From contig CALHQN010000005.1 in the NCBI GenBank assembly GCA_938036585.1, positions 1 through 17,560 of the forward strand: DNA of 17,560 bases. Reading direction: 5' to 3'. Position 1 is the stretch's first letter. Each line of letters opens with the position of its first letter. The stretch comes from an uncultured Campylobacter sp. Lineage in GTDB: Bacteria > Campylobacterota > Campylobacteria > Campylobacterales > Campylobacteraceae. Both the position numbers and the translations under genes were made by a program. Under the pieces are notes generated by a model, which saw only the letters and a list, made by a program, of their open reading frames with translations, was not told the origin of the DNA and searched no databases. Shown here in pieces: positions 6,837 through 13,643 of this stretch.

Positions 6837-7660
6837 GCCAAATCCTTCGATCTAAAGATAAAATAGCCCAAAATCAGGCTCGCTGCGCCCAGCGCAATCG
6901 GATAGAGCAGCGAAAAGGCGATGAAAAGCCCGCGCCCGAAGTGGTCTAGGATAAAATACGCCGTCGTGCCGATGACCGCAAGATCGGGATCAAACAGGCT
7001 GATGGCGGCAATGCGGAAGTCCTCCATCGGGTTTGCTAGGGCGATCGCAAAGATCAAATTTTCGTTCACGCCCGTTTTTGCGAGCAGTCCGATCAGCACG
7101 AGATCCAAAAACGCAAGGCAGAAAAGCCAGACGAAAAACGCGAGCCCAAGCCCCATCTCTTGGCTTTTTGAGACTGCGCAGATCAAAAATGCGATCCCTA
7201 AAAACGCCGCGCACAAGCTAAAAAGCAACCCCGTATAAAGCAGGCAGATCGCCCACGGAATGCCCGTGCCTTTGATCGCGCCCCAAACGATCGCAAGCAG
7301 CAGCGACAAAAATATCGGCACGAAGACTCCAAATAGCCTTCCTAGCGCCTTGCCGTAATAATACTGCGCCTGCGAGATCGGGAAGCTTAGCAGGTATTCT
7401 AAGATATTTAGGTCGCGGTCGGCTAGGATCGCCTTGCTGGTGGTGACGAGCACGAAGACGGGCAGGATGATGATGCAGATCTGAATAAACAGCAGCAGCA
7501 GTCGCGAAAGCCCGCTGAAACCGAGCACGCGCGAGTCGGTCACCCCCGTGATAAAAAACGCCGCCACGAGCCCGCTAAAGATCAGCAGATAGAGCAAAAA
7601 CCAGCGCGAGCGGAAGGACTCTTTGATATCCAAAGCGGCGATGGTGAGTAAATTTTTCAT
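6833..7660 (-). CDS. nosY: NosY, permease of the NosDFY maturation ABC transporter
   Basis: A 275-residue membrane protein with about six transmembrane helices (roughly residues 17-38, 53-73, 107-128, 136-165, 173-196 and 247-269). It has the family motif region ILEYLLSFPISQAQYYYGKA (about 85-104), in which an E-x-LLS-x-P loop precedes the helix that couples to the ATPase, and NPMEDFR near residue 212. With NosF and NosD it forms the ABC system required for assembly of the CuZ site of N2O reductase in the periplasm. The start ATG has AAAGGAAAAG directly upstream. It is separated from the nosF-nosL part of the operon by 658 bp, which is unusual because nosF and nosY are normally adjacent. The last base pairs overlap the second NosL-like gene. 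Confidence 0.9.
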   Translation of the reverse strand: MKNLLTIAALDIKESFRSRWFLLYLLIFSGLVAAFFITGVTDSRVLGFSGLSRLLLLFIQICIIILPVFVLVTTSKAILADRDLNILEYLLSFPISQAQYYYGKALGRLFGVFVPIFLSLLLAIVWGAIKGTGIPWAICLLYTGLLFSLCAAFLGIAFLICAVSKSQEMGLGLAFFVWLFCLAFLDLVLIGLLAKTGVNENLIFAIALANPMEDFRIAAISLFDPDLAVIGTTAYFILDHFGRGLFIAFSLLYPIALGAASLILGYFIFRSKDLA

Positions 7661-7800
7661 TCTTTTCCTTTATTGCGCCTCGGTGCGCTTTTAAATTTAG
7701 ATTTCTCGCGCGGCTTAAATGCGCCGCCCGTCTTTAAATTTTAGCCTCGTTTTGCAGCGCGGATTTCGCGGCCTTAAATTTTGCCCGTATAGCGTTTAAA

Positions 7801-7828
7801 CAAGCGGCAAAATTTTATCCGCCGCTTG
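7801..7828. repeat. 8-bp perfect inverted repeat (hairpin) upstream of nosY
   Basis: The arms CAAGCGGC (7801-7808) and GCCGCTTG (7821-7828) pair perfectly around a 12-nt A/T-rich loop that contains AAAATTTT. In the minus-strand transcript the stem is followed by only three U residues before the sequence turns mixed, so it would be a weak intrinsic terminator at best. It lies about 140 bp before the nosY start codon and could be a processing or stability element. Confidence 0.45.
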
Positions 7829-7879
7829 CGATTGCGGCTCGCGCATAAATTTTAAATTTACGGCTCGCTTGCGGCGCCT

Positions 7880-7899
7880 GCAAATAGCGCGCTATTTGC
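7880..7899. repeat. Perfect 20-bp palindrome between nosL and nosY
   Basis: The half-site GCAAATAGCG is followed directly by its exact reverse complement CGCTATTTGC. As RNA it can form an 8-bp stem with a CGCG loop; as DNA it is a symmetrical site that a dimeric regulator could bind. It is not followed by a T-run. It is one of the longest exact palindromes I noticed in the window. Confidence 0.5.
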
Positions 7900-8318
7900 C
7901 GCCCGCTATCCGTCATCTGCCGCAGTTTTAAAATTTAGCCGTTTAACGGAACTGCTTAAATTTCAGCTTCGTAAAATTTCAAAAACGGGGCGTATTCCGC
8001 GGCATAAAATTTAAAATTCTAAAAATCTCGAAGCGACAAATTCCGCACTGGATAAATTTTAAATTTACGGCGAAATTTTAAGCTAGCGCGTCCATGTAAA
8101 TTTTAATTCGGCAGAACGAAATCTCGCGCCGTGCGTTAAATTTAGCCGTATCGCGAGATAAATTTCACTACCGTTAGGCGCCAGACTTTGCCTCGCGCCG
8201 AAGTTGCAAAGTAAAATTTCATCTCGTCTGCTCTCGTTTACGGCGGCGCGCTGAAATTCAGGCTTTAAATTTAGTGCAAAACGAAGCCCCTTAAAATTTC
8301 GTCTTAGCCAAAGCGTCC

Positions 8319-8573
8319 TTAATGCGAGTGCCCTGAAGGCATATCGTGCGCTGCACCGCCGCTTTCGTGCATATCGTGCGGTGAGCCTTGAGGATGTGCC
8401 GTGCTGCCTGCATCGCCGCCGCCCATATCATGCTTAGGCCCGCTCATGCCGTGCTCTGCGGAGTGAGGGTCTTTCATGCCGCCCATATCGCCATGACCGT
8501 GCATATTTCCCATATTGCCGTGCGCATCGCGACCCATATCGCCCATTCCCATGCCGTGCGAGCCGCCGCCTGC
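8319..8573 (-). repeat. Degenerate repeats encoding the NosL His/Met tail
   Basis: On the plus strand this 3' third of nosL is built from short recurring words such as GCCCATATC, GCATATCGTGC and CCCAT, which on the coding strand give GAT-ATG-GGC and CAC-GAT-ATG type codon runs (Asp-Met-Gly, His-Asp-Met). The repetition is imperfect, as expected for a tail that grew by small duplications and then drifted. Confidence 0.5.
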
Positions 8574-8990
8574 TTTAAGCGCCGCGACTACTTGATCGAA
8601 GCTGAAGTCTTGCTTGCCCTCTTGCTTGTTTTTAAACGCGCCCCAGCCGAACGACATAGGGGTTTTAAAGCCCTTGTAAAAATGCGCCGTGCGTGCGTCG
8701 ATAAACTCGCCGTTGCCGCTAGCGTCATTGATGTAAATTTTGGCGTCCTTCAGCCAGTTTAGTTTGTCGTTGGTAACCATAAAATCCACCAAGCAGCCGA
8801 TGTCGTCGAAGTAGTGGTTTTTGCCGTCCACGCGCACATCGACGCTGAAGCGGTTGTCGCTGATCGCCATCTGGCAGTGCTCGCACACGTCTCTGTCGTA
8901 GTGGATGTTGCCGTAGTCCTTCTCGTCGCCGCAGCCTAAAAACGTAAGCGCAATAAGTGCGCAAAGTAAAGCTTTAAACATTTTTGTCAT
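8319..8990 (-). CDS. nosL: NosL copper-chaperone lipoprotein with a His/Met-rich C-terminal tail
   Basis: A 223-residue lipoprotein. The signal peptide ends in FLGC, with Cys20 as the lipidated residue. The NosL domain follows: C36-x2-C39-x-M41, then the conserved GKNHYFDDIGCLVDFM (57-71) and NDASGNGEFIDARTAHFY (88-105). NosL binds Cu(I) and delivers copper to apo-NosZ in the periplasm. Residues 141-223 are unusual: a Gly-rich, disordered-looking tail with 13 His and 11 Met, many as GM, HGH, HDM or HxH, ending in HSH. It probably binds additional copper. The ATG at 8988-8990 has GGAGGA upstream and overlaps nosF by 17 bp; Met4 is a less likely alternative start. The gene sits between nosF and nosY, not at the end of the cluster. 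Confidence 0.92.
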   Translation of the reverse strand: MTKMFKALLCALIALTFLGCGDEKDYGNIHYDRDVCEHCQMAISDNRFSVDVRVDGKNHYFDDIGCLVDFMVTNDKLNWLKDAKIYINDASGNGEFIDARTAHFYKGFKTPMSFGWGAFKNKQEGKQDFSFDQVVAALKAGGGSHGMGMGDMGRDAHGNMGNMHGHGDMGGMKDPHSAEHGMSGPKHDMGGGDAGSTAHPQGSPHDMHESGGAAHDMPSGHSH

Positions 8991-9612
8991 CTACGATCCT
9001 CCCTAGATCCATTGAAATCATTCTTTTTACCAGCCCTCCCACTTCCTCGAGCCTATGCGAGATAAAGATCAAGCTCTTATCTTTTGCGTGGTTGTGCAAA
9101 AGCGTCTTAAAACGCTCGCGTGCGCTCGGATCGAGATTGGCGGTCGGTTCGTCGAAAATCATCGCCTTGCTAGCTCTGCCGAATGCTAGCGCAATTAAGA
9201 ATTTCTGCTTCATACCGCCGGATAGCTTATGAAAGGGTTTGTTTAAATTTGAACTCAGATCAAGCTCCATTTCACCGCAAAATTTTACTATATCCGCTCT
9301 GCTTGCGTCCGCCGTGCGCTCGGCGAAGTAGATGAGCTCATTTAGGCTCAGCTTAAGCGGCGGCGGGGTTTGCGGCACGAAGCTGATACCGCGTAGCGCG
9401 CGGCTGCGCTGCTTAAATGAATCAAATCCATCGATAGCGACGCTGCCGCTTGTGGGTATGTATTCGCCTAAAATCGTCCGCATCAGCGAGCTTTTGCCCG
9501 CGCCGTTTTGCCCGACGAAAAGCACTTGCTCGCCGTCCGCGATATTTAGATCGATATCTTTTAAAACGAATTGATTTGCGAATTTCTTGCTTACGTTTTT
9601 AATCTCTATCAT
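8974..9612 (-). CDS. nosF: NosF, ATPase of the NosDFY maturation ABC transporter
   Basis: A 212-residue cytoplasmic ATPase, short compared with proteobacterial NosF (about 300 residues) but of the minimal single-domain size. Motifs are complete: Walker A GQNGAGKS (34-41), Q-loop Gln81 in VPQTPPP, signature LSGGM (130-134), Walker B MIFDEP (151-156), D-loop ANLD and switch His186. It energises NosY/NosD for CuZ assembly. It lies 8 bp after nosH, with its AAGGA ribosome site overlapping the nosH stop codon. It overlaps nosL by 17 bp. I chose the ATG at 9610-9612 because it leads directly into the usual MIEIKNVSKKF start of ABC ATPases. Confidence 0.9.
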   Translation of the reverse strand: MIEIKNVSKKFANQFVLKDIDLNIADGEQVLFVGQNGAGKSSLMRTILGEYIPTSGSVAIDGFDSFKQRSRALRGISFVPQTPPPLKLSLNELIYFAERTADASRADIVKFCGEMELDLSSNLNKPFHKLSGGMKQKFLIALAFGRASKAMIFDEPTANLDPSARERFKTLLHNHAKDKSLIFISHRLEEVGGLVKRMISMDLGRIVDDKNV

Positions 9613-9620
9613 AGGCTTCC

Positions 9621-10523
9621 TTAGATCATATCTTTTAGCTTATTGCCGATACTCAGTGCGTCTTGATGACACACGTCGATACAGCGTCCGCATAGCGTGC
9701 AGTCGATCCCTTTTAGCATAAATTTGCTCTTATCGCCCAGGTTTTCGGATGCCTTTTTTTTGGTAATATCCAGTACGTGCGAGACGAAGCAGACGTCTTG
9801 GCAAACGCCGCAGTGATCGCACCTGCTCTTATCCCAAGTAATCTTGCTAAGGCTTGCTTTCGCCGCAAGCGAATAGGTGCTGCCTAGCGGGCATAGGTGC
9901 GTGCACCACGCCCGTCTGCTAAAAAATACTTCGAGCAAAAACACAAAAACGATCCAAAGCCCTGCGAGCGAAAAGCCGTAGATGATGAGGCGCGACAAAA
10001 TTCCGACTACGTTAAAAATTTCAAAAACGAGCAGATCCGTAATCGCGCTTAGCAGCAAAAACACCGCCCAGATCGCATATCGCATACCGCGAGGCAGGGC
10101 GCGCTCCTTGATGACGTGCTTAGCGATTAGCGTATTATGCAGCTTTTCGCCGATCTCGCTAAGCGCTCCGTAAGGACAGATCCACGAGCAAAACGCCTTG
10201 CCGCCCGCGATGAAATAAAACAGCAAAATGGTGCCCGAGCCGATAAGTAAATTTATCGGCAGATCCTTGTGTGCGGCGATCACCTCAAGGGTGGCAAAGG
10301 GATCTGCTAGGTGAAAGCCAAGTATCCGCGAGCCGCTGATGTCGCCTTCTAAAATTTGAATATCGGCGCGAAAGGAAAGCACGAAAAGCAGATGCACCAA
10401 AAATACCATGGCGTAGCGCAGCGCCCGAATGCTGGGGCGCAGTTTGCCGCTTTTATTTTTAAGAGCGAAGGTCGAGAAAAAGCTCGTATTTTTGATCGTG
10501 CATCGCGAATTATATTTATCCAA
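9621..10523 (-). CDS. nosH: NosH, membrane polyferredoxin (NapH-like)
   Basis: A 300-residue integral membrane Fe-S protein. It has about four or five transmembrane segments (roughly 37-51, 91-107, 150-178, 180-201), two cytoplasmic CxxxCP motifs (C112-SWI-CP and C207-THL-CP) and two C-terminal 4Fe-4S ferredoxin motifs (C235-C238-C241-C245 and C275-C278-C281-C285). With NosG it is proposed to form a menaquinol dehydrogenase that feeds electrons to NosZ via cytochromes c, as NapGH does for periplasmic nitrate reductase. The start is TTG at 10521-10523, three bases after the nosC2 stop. The next in-frame ATG (residue 39) would cut into the first membrane helix, and the N-terminus from TTG has the expected NosH look, so TTG is preferred. 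Confidence 0.92.
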   Translation of the reverse strand: MDKYNSRCTIKNTSFFSTFALKNKSGKLRPSIRALRYAMVFLVHLLFVLSFRADIQILEGDISGSRILGFHLADPFATLEVIAAHKDLPINLLIGSGTILLFYFIAGGKAFCSWICPYGALSEIGEKLHNTLIAKHVIKERALPRGMRYAIWAVFLLLSAITDLLVFEIFNVVGILSRLIIYGFSLAGLWIVFVFLLEVFFSRRAWCTHLCPLGSTYSLAAKASLSKITWDKSRCDHCGVCQDVCFVSHVLDITKKKASENLGDKSKFMLKGIDCTLCGRCIDVCHQDALSIGNKLKDMI

Positions 10524-10526
10524 GAC

Positions 10527-10976
10527 TTACTCTTTAAATTTTGAAATTTCATCCGCGAGCTTATCTAGGCTCTCGTCGCTTACGTTGGTTAAAAGTCCGC
10601 TCATCAGGCTGTTTTTGATCTTACCCGCTTTATAATCTTTGAGGCTTGCTAAAATTTGATCCTTGCTCTTGCCGCCGATCGGCGGAGCGATCTTGCCGCG
10701 TCCGTCGTCGCCGTGGCAAGGCGCACAGCTTACCAGATATGAGCTGCTTACCTCAAAGTCGCGCTCTTTGACGCTCTGCTGCAAAATTTTAATATTTTTT
10801 ACGTCCTTATCGTCGATAAGATCGACGCTTTTGCTCTGCGGCGCTGGTTTTGTTTGTGCCTGCGGCTTAGCCTGCTCCTGTTTCGGCGCGCCGGAACCGC
10901 CCGAGCTTGCCATAAAGATCATCAGCGCGATCAGCGCTACACCCAGAATCAAAGCTAAAATTTTACCCGGTTTCAT
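10527..10976 (-). CDS. nosC2: NosC2, membrane-anchored monohaem cytochrome c
   Basis: A 149-residue cytochrome c. Residues ~5-22 form a hydrophobic N-terminal anchor or signal; 30-50 are a Lys/Pro/Gln-rich linker. The haem-binding motif is C84-AP-C87-H88, followed by GDDGRGKIAPPIGGKS, and Met125 is the likely sixth ligand. It is expected to shuttle electrons in the periplasm between the NosGH quinol dehydrogenase and the cytochrome domain of NosZ. The start ATG overlaps the nosC1 stop (ATGA), and the gene lies 3 bp before nosH. Confidence 0.9.
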   Translation of the reverse strand: MKPGKILALILGVALIALMIFMASSGGSGAPKQEQAKPQAQTKPAPQSKSVDLIDDKDVKNIKILQQSVKERDFEVSSSYLVSCAPCHGDDGRGKIAPPIGGKSKDQILASLKDYKAGKIKNSLMSGLLTNVSDESLDKLADEISKFKE

Positions 10977-11620
10977 TTCTGCTCCTTAAATTGTTGATTG
11001 AACTCGTAAATTTCTTTCGCCATCGTCTCTATCTGCTGCTCGCTCATTCCGTTTACGAGCTGCACCATAAGAGGATTGGGTTTTTCTTTGAACTTGTATT
11101 TTTTTATCATATCCACGATCTGCGTGTCGGTTTTATCCAGAAGCGAAGGACCGATGATGCCGTTGGCGTAGTCGTCGTGGCACGCCGAGCAGCGCAGGAT
11201 AAAGTCCCTGCCCAGGCGCTTTTTCATCAGGTCGAAATTTAGCTTTTCGTATTGGTTTTTGATGCTTGAATACGCCACGATATTTTTGGTCGTTTCATTC
11301 ACGTCGCCGTTTAGATTAAAATTTACCATTCGCTCGCCGTAAAAATCGTAGCTTACGAACTTATCGTCCCGCTTTGGCGCTTCGCCGCTTTTGACGGTGA
11401 TGCGGGGCCTAGCGGCGGAGCTTTGCTCCGCGCTCTGCGATGCGGAATTTGAACTCGCGGAATTCTGATCCGCAGAATTTTGCCCTGCGGAGCCTTGCGA
11501 AACGGAATTTTGCCCTGTGGAATTTGCAGCGGCGGAGCTTGAATCGCCGTCATCTCCGCAGCCGCACAGCAAAAGCGCCGCAGCTAGCGAGCAGATGTAG
11601 AATTTAATGGAGCTTTTCAT
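10973..11620 (-). CDS. nosC1: NosC1, monohaem cytochrome c lipoprotein
   Basis: A 215-residue cytochrome c. The signal peptide ends in a lipobox-like LCGC with Cys21 as the probable lipidated residue. Residues ~25-70 form an Asn/Ser/Gln/Ala linker containing five Asn-Ser pairs. The haem motif is C144-SA-C147-H148, with Met185 or Met192 as possible axial ligand. It works with NosC2 in electron transfer to NosZ on the outer face of the cytoplasmic membrane. Its ATG overlaps the nosG stop (4 bp) and its stop overlaps the nosC2 start (4 bp), showing tight coupling. The linker is written by a 15-bp-period DNA repeat, described separately. Length is increased by this linker compared with a minimal cytochrome domain. 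Confidence 0.9.
   Translation of the reverse strand: MKSSIKFYICSLAAALLLCGCGDDGDSSSAAANSTGQNSVSQGSAGQNSADQNSASSNSASQSAEQSSAARPRITVKSGEAPKRDDKFVSYDFYGERMVNFNLNGDVNETTKNIVAYSSIKNQYEKLNFDLMKKRLGRDFILRCSACHDDYANGIIGPSLLDKTDTQIVDMIKKYKFKEKPNPLMVQLVNGMSEQQIETMAKEIYEFNQQFKEQK
11445..11525 (-). repeat. 15-bp-period repeat with a GAATT core inside nosC1
   Basis: Five words of the RAATTY type start at 11445, 11460, 11475, 11505 and 11520, so spacings are 15, 15, 30 and 15 bp. Each word is in the same codon phase and gives Asn-Ser (AAT-TCN) on the coding strand, producing pentapeptide-like repeats such as Q-N-S-A-D in the NosC1 linker. Confidence 0.7.
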
Positions 11621-12441
11621 TGTTTTCCTTCATAGACTGATTTATAATCCGCCCGCGGGAGTATCTCGATGATACGCGCTGGGCAGAGCTCGGCGCACGC
11701 GCCGCAGCCGACGCACTCGCTACGGATCTGCGGGGCGAAATATTCATTCGCTTTTATCATCGCGATGGCGTCGAGCGGCTGCGGGTAAGGGCACAGCGAC
11801 GCGCATAGATCACAGACCTTGCCCTCTTTCGCAGCCAGCGCTGAGTTTAACTCGCGCTCCTGCTCGGTCTTGGCGGGCTTTAGACGCAGATCGCTAGACT
11901 TTAAAGTCTGCCCGCGATACGCCAAACAGGCGTCTAAATTTTTAATCACGGCGATACCCATCGCAACCTTTTTAGGCTCGTTAGTCTCGTGGCTGAGCGC
12001 GCCGCTTGGACAGGCGAGCACGCAAGGAAGCGCGCCGCAAAGATAGCAGCCTCGCTCTTTGGCGTCGATAACGGGAGTGCCGATATCAAAAAGATGGGTA
12101 ATATCCAGCAGATAGATGCTGTGATAGGGGCAGACCTGTACGCATTGGCCGCACTTGATACAGCTACTGCGGAAGCCGCGCTCCGCCAGCGCTCCCGGCG
12201 GGCGCAGATATAAAGAGGTGGAATCCCCGCTAGAATTTTTTGCGGAATTTTGTTTTATGGAATTCGGCGCAGAATTTTGCTCCGCAGAATTTACGGAATT
12301 TGACGCGCCGGAATTCTGCGCTTCGCCGCCCGTAAAATTTACGGAATTTGTGGAATTCTCATCCGCAAATAAGCTCGCTGCCCCTAGCGCCCCAAGCGCT
12401 CCGCCAAGTAGTTTTATCGTTTCGCGTCTATTCTTTATCAT
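11617..12441 (-). CDS. nosG: NosG, periplasmic 4Fe-4S ferredoxin (NapG-like), Tat substrate
   Basis: A 274-residue protein with a twin-arginine-like signal (N-R5-R6-ETIK, then a hydrophobic LLGGALGALGAASLFA), fitting export of a folded Fe-S protein. Four cysteine clusters follow: C94-C97-C100-C104, C132-C135-C140-C144, C210-C213-C217 and C243-C246-C249-C253. NosG should sit on the periplasmic side of NosH and take part in menaquinol oxidation. Between signal and first cluster (about 28-74) lies an Asn/Ser-rich insertion with ten Asn-Ser or Asn-Phe pairs. Both ends overlap neighbours by 4 bp (nosD upstream, nosC1 downstream). Confidence 0.9.
   Translation of the reverse strand: MIKNRRETIKLLGGALGALGAASLFADENSTNSVNFTGGEAQNSGASNSVNSAEQNSAPNSIKQNSAKNSSGDSTSLYLRPPGALAERGFRSSCIKCGQCVQVCPYHSIYLLDITHLFDIGTPVIDAKERGCYLCGALPCVLACPSGALSHETNEPKKVAMGIAVIKNLDACLAYRGQTLKSSDLRLKPAKTEQERELNSALAAKEGKVCDLCASLCPYPQPLDAIAMIKANEYFAPQIRSECVGCGACAELCPARIIEILPRADYKSVYEGKQ
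12233..12358 (-). repeat. In-phase cluster of ten RAATTY words inside nosG
   Basis: GAATTT, GAATTC or AAATTT start at 12233, 12245, 12260, 12272, 12287, 12296, 12311, 12335, 12344 and 12353. All spacings (9, 12, 15 or 24 bp) are multiples of three, so every copy is in the same codon phase and encodes Asn-Ser, or Asn-Phe once. They make up the low-complexity linker between the Tat signal and the first Fe-S cluster of NosG. Confidence 0.8.
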
Positions 12442-13643
12442 TGCCTCATCCTAGGTTTTGGATCTTTCAATAGTAGCTCGGGCTCTGAAAACGGAGCTAG
12501 CTTGGAGATGAAATTTAAAAGCGCGATCCCGCTGGAGCCGTAGAAAAATCGCACGCTAGGCTTATGCGCCCAAAGCCTATCCGCGTAGGCGTATGCTGCG
12601 TAGCTCACATCGCCGTAGCCGTCGCCGTCGCGGTCAAATCCGTCGTAATCGTCGAAGTAGTTGCCGATCCATTCATTTTCCAAAAGCTTGGATTGCGGGG
12701 TATCGTTTAGCGCGATCTCCATATTGCCTTTAAATTTGTTGTCTTTAAAGATGCTTTTTAGCTGCGTAGCGTGGAATTGCACGCCGATGCTGTTGTATTG
12801 CACGTCGTTACGCTCAAAAACATTCGTGCTGCCAGGCTGATACGGAGACTGATCCAGATAAAATCCGCGGGCGTTGTAGATGACTTTATTGTCGGTGATC
12901 GTAAAATTTGAACTATCCTTCATACCGATACCTACGCCGTAAGCGCCGTCTGCGTTGCGTACGACGTTGCGTCTGGCGATATTGTCGCTCGAATACATAA
13001 AAAATAATCCCACGGTGTTGCCGTCGTAGTAGTTATCCTCCACGACGTTGTGCCCGGAGTTCATAAAGTGCAATGAATAACGGCAGCTGTGGCCTTTATT
13101 GCCTGCGACGAGATTGCCGTTTGAGAAGTAAAAAACGGTGTCGCGGACGTTGTGGACGTCGTTATTTAAAATTTTATTGGCGTTGGAATACCAAAGCTTT
13201 ATGCCGTCGCCTTTGAAACTCGTGCGGTAGGCGTTGCTCGAAATTTCATTGCCCTCGATCGTTACGTCGTTTGCCTTGCTTAGCACGACGCCGTAGAGCA
13301 CGTCTTTGATGAGATTATTTTTTATGATTGCGCCGTTTACGTCGCTTACGTTGATGCCCGCATCCTCGCTAAGATGCTCGAAGCCTCCGTTTTGAATCGT
13401 TAAATTTTTGATCGTAACGTGCGAAGCGCGGACGCGGATCACCGTTCCGTTGTGATCGCCTATGATCACGGCGGAGCGGTCTAGCCCGTCGATAGTAAGG
13501 GGTTTATCGATTAAAACGTTGCCGTGGTACTCACCCGCGGCTAGTTCGATAATATCGCCCGCTTTTGCGCTATCGATCGCGTCTTGAAGCTCGCCCGCGC
13601 CTAGAATTAGGGCGAGCGAGAATGCAAGAAAGAAAAGCTTCAT
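12438..13643 (-). CDS. nosD: NosD, periplasmic beta-helix maturation protein
   Basis: A 401-residue exported protein with a Sec signal (cleavage near residue 16, LGAG-EL). The body is a right-handed beta-helix of PbH1/CASH type: repeated turns such as VTIKNLTIQNGG, IIKNNLIKDV, VTIEGNEISSNAY, NKILNNDVHNV, NVVEDNYYDGNTVG and FTITDNKVIYN, spaced about 22-25 residues apart. The end contains GNYFDDYDGFDRDGDGYGD (about residues 330-348), the acidic segment typical of NosD. NosD is the periplasmic part of the NosDFY complex needed for CuZ assembly. It overlaps nosB and nosG by 4 bp each. Its length fits the family. Confidence 0.93.
   Translation of the reverse strand: MKLFFLAFSLALILGAGELQDAIDSAKAGDIIELAAGEYHGNVLIDKPLTIDGLDRSAVIIGDHNGTVIRVRASHVTIKNLTIQNGGFEHLSEDAGINVSDVNGAIIKNNLIKDVLYGVVLSKANDVTIEGNEISSNAYRTSFKGDGIKLWYSNANKILNNDVHNVRDTVFYFSNGNLVAGNKGHSCRYSLHFMNSGHNVVEDNYYDGNTVGLFFMYSSDNIARRNVVRNADGAYGVGIGMKDSSNFTITDNKVIYNARGFYLDQSPYQPGSTNVFERNDVQYNSIGVQFHATQLKSIFKDNKFKGNMEIALNDTPQSKLLENEWIGNYFDDYDGFDRDGDGYGDVSYAAYAYADRLWAHKPSVRFFYGSSGIALLNFISKLAPFSEPELLLKDPKPRMRQ

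Larger units (their letters stand above)
7661..8318. other. Non-coding gap inside the nos operon, 658 bp
   Basis: No gene-like reading frame is visible on either strand. The stretch contains about 22 RAATTY words (mostly AAATTT), roughly one per 30 bp, separated by short GC-rich pieces. Two strong dyads are present: a perfect 20-bp palindrome at 7880-7899 and an 8-bp inverted repeat CAAGCGGC/GCCGCTTG at 7801-7828. It may hold a secondary promoter for nosY, but I cannot identify one. It could be the scar of a rearrangement that placed nosL between nosF and nosY. Confidence 0.55.

Noticed and set aside
8388..8762. 124-codon plus-strand ORF opposite nosL
   Set aside because: It is the antisense of the repetitive His/Met-coding region; its His/Ala/Ile repeats simply mirror those codons.
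11445..12358. CRISPR-like or mobile-element repeats in nosC1 and nosG
   Set aside because: The units are short (9-24 bp), in frame and without spacers, target-site duplications or transposase genes.
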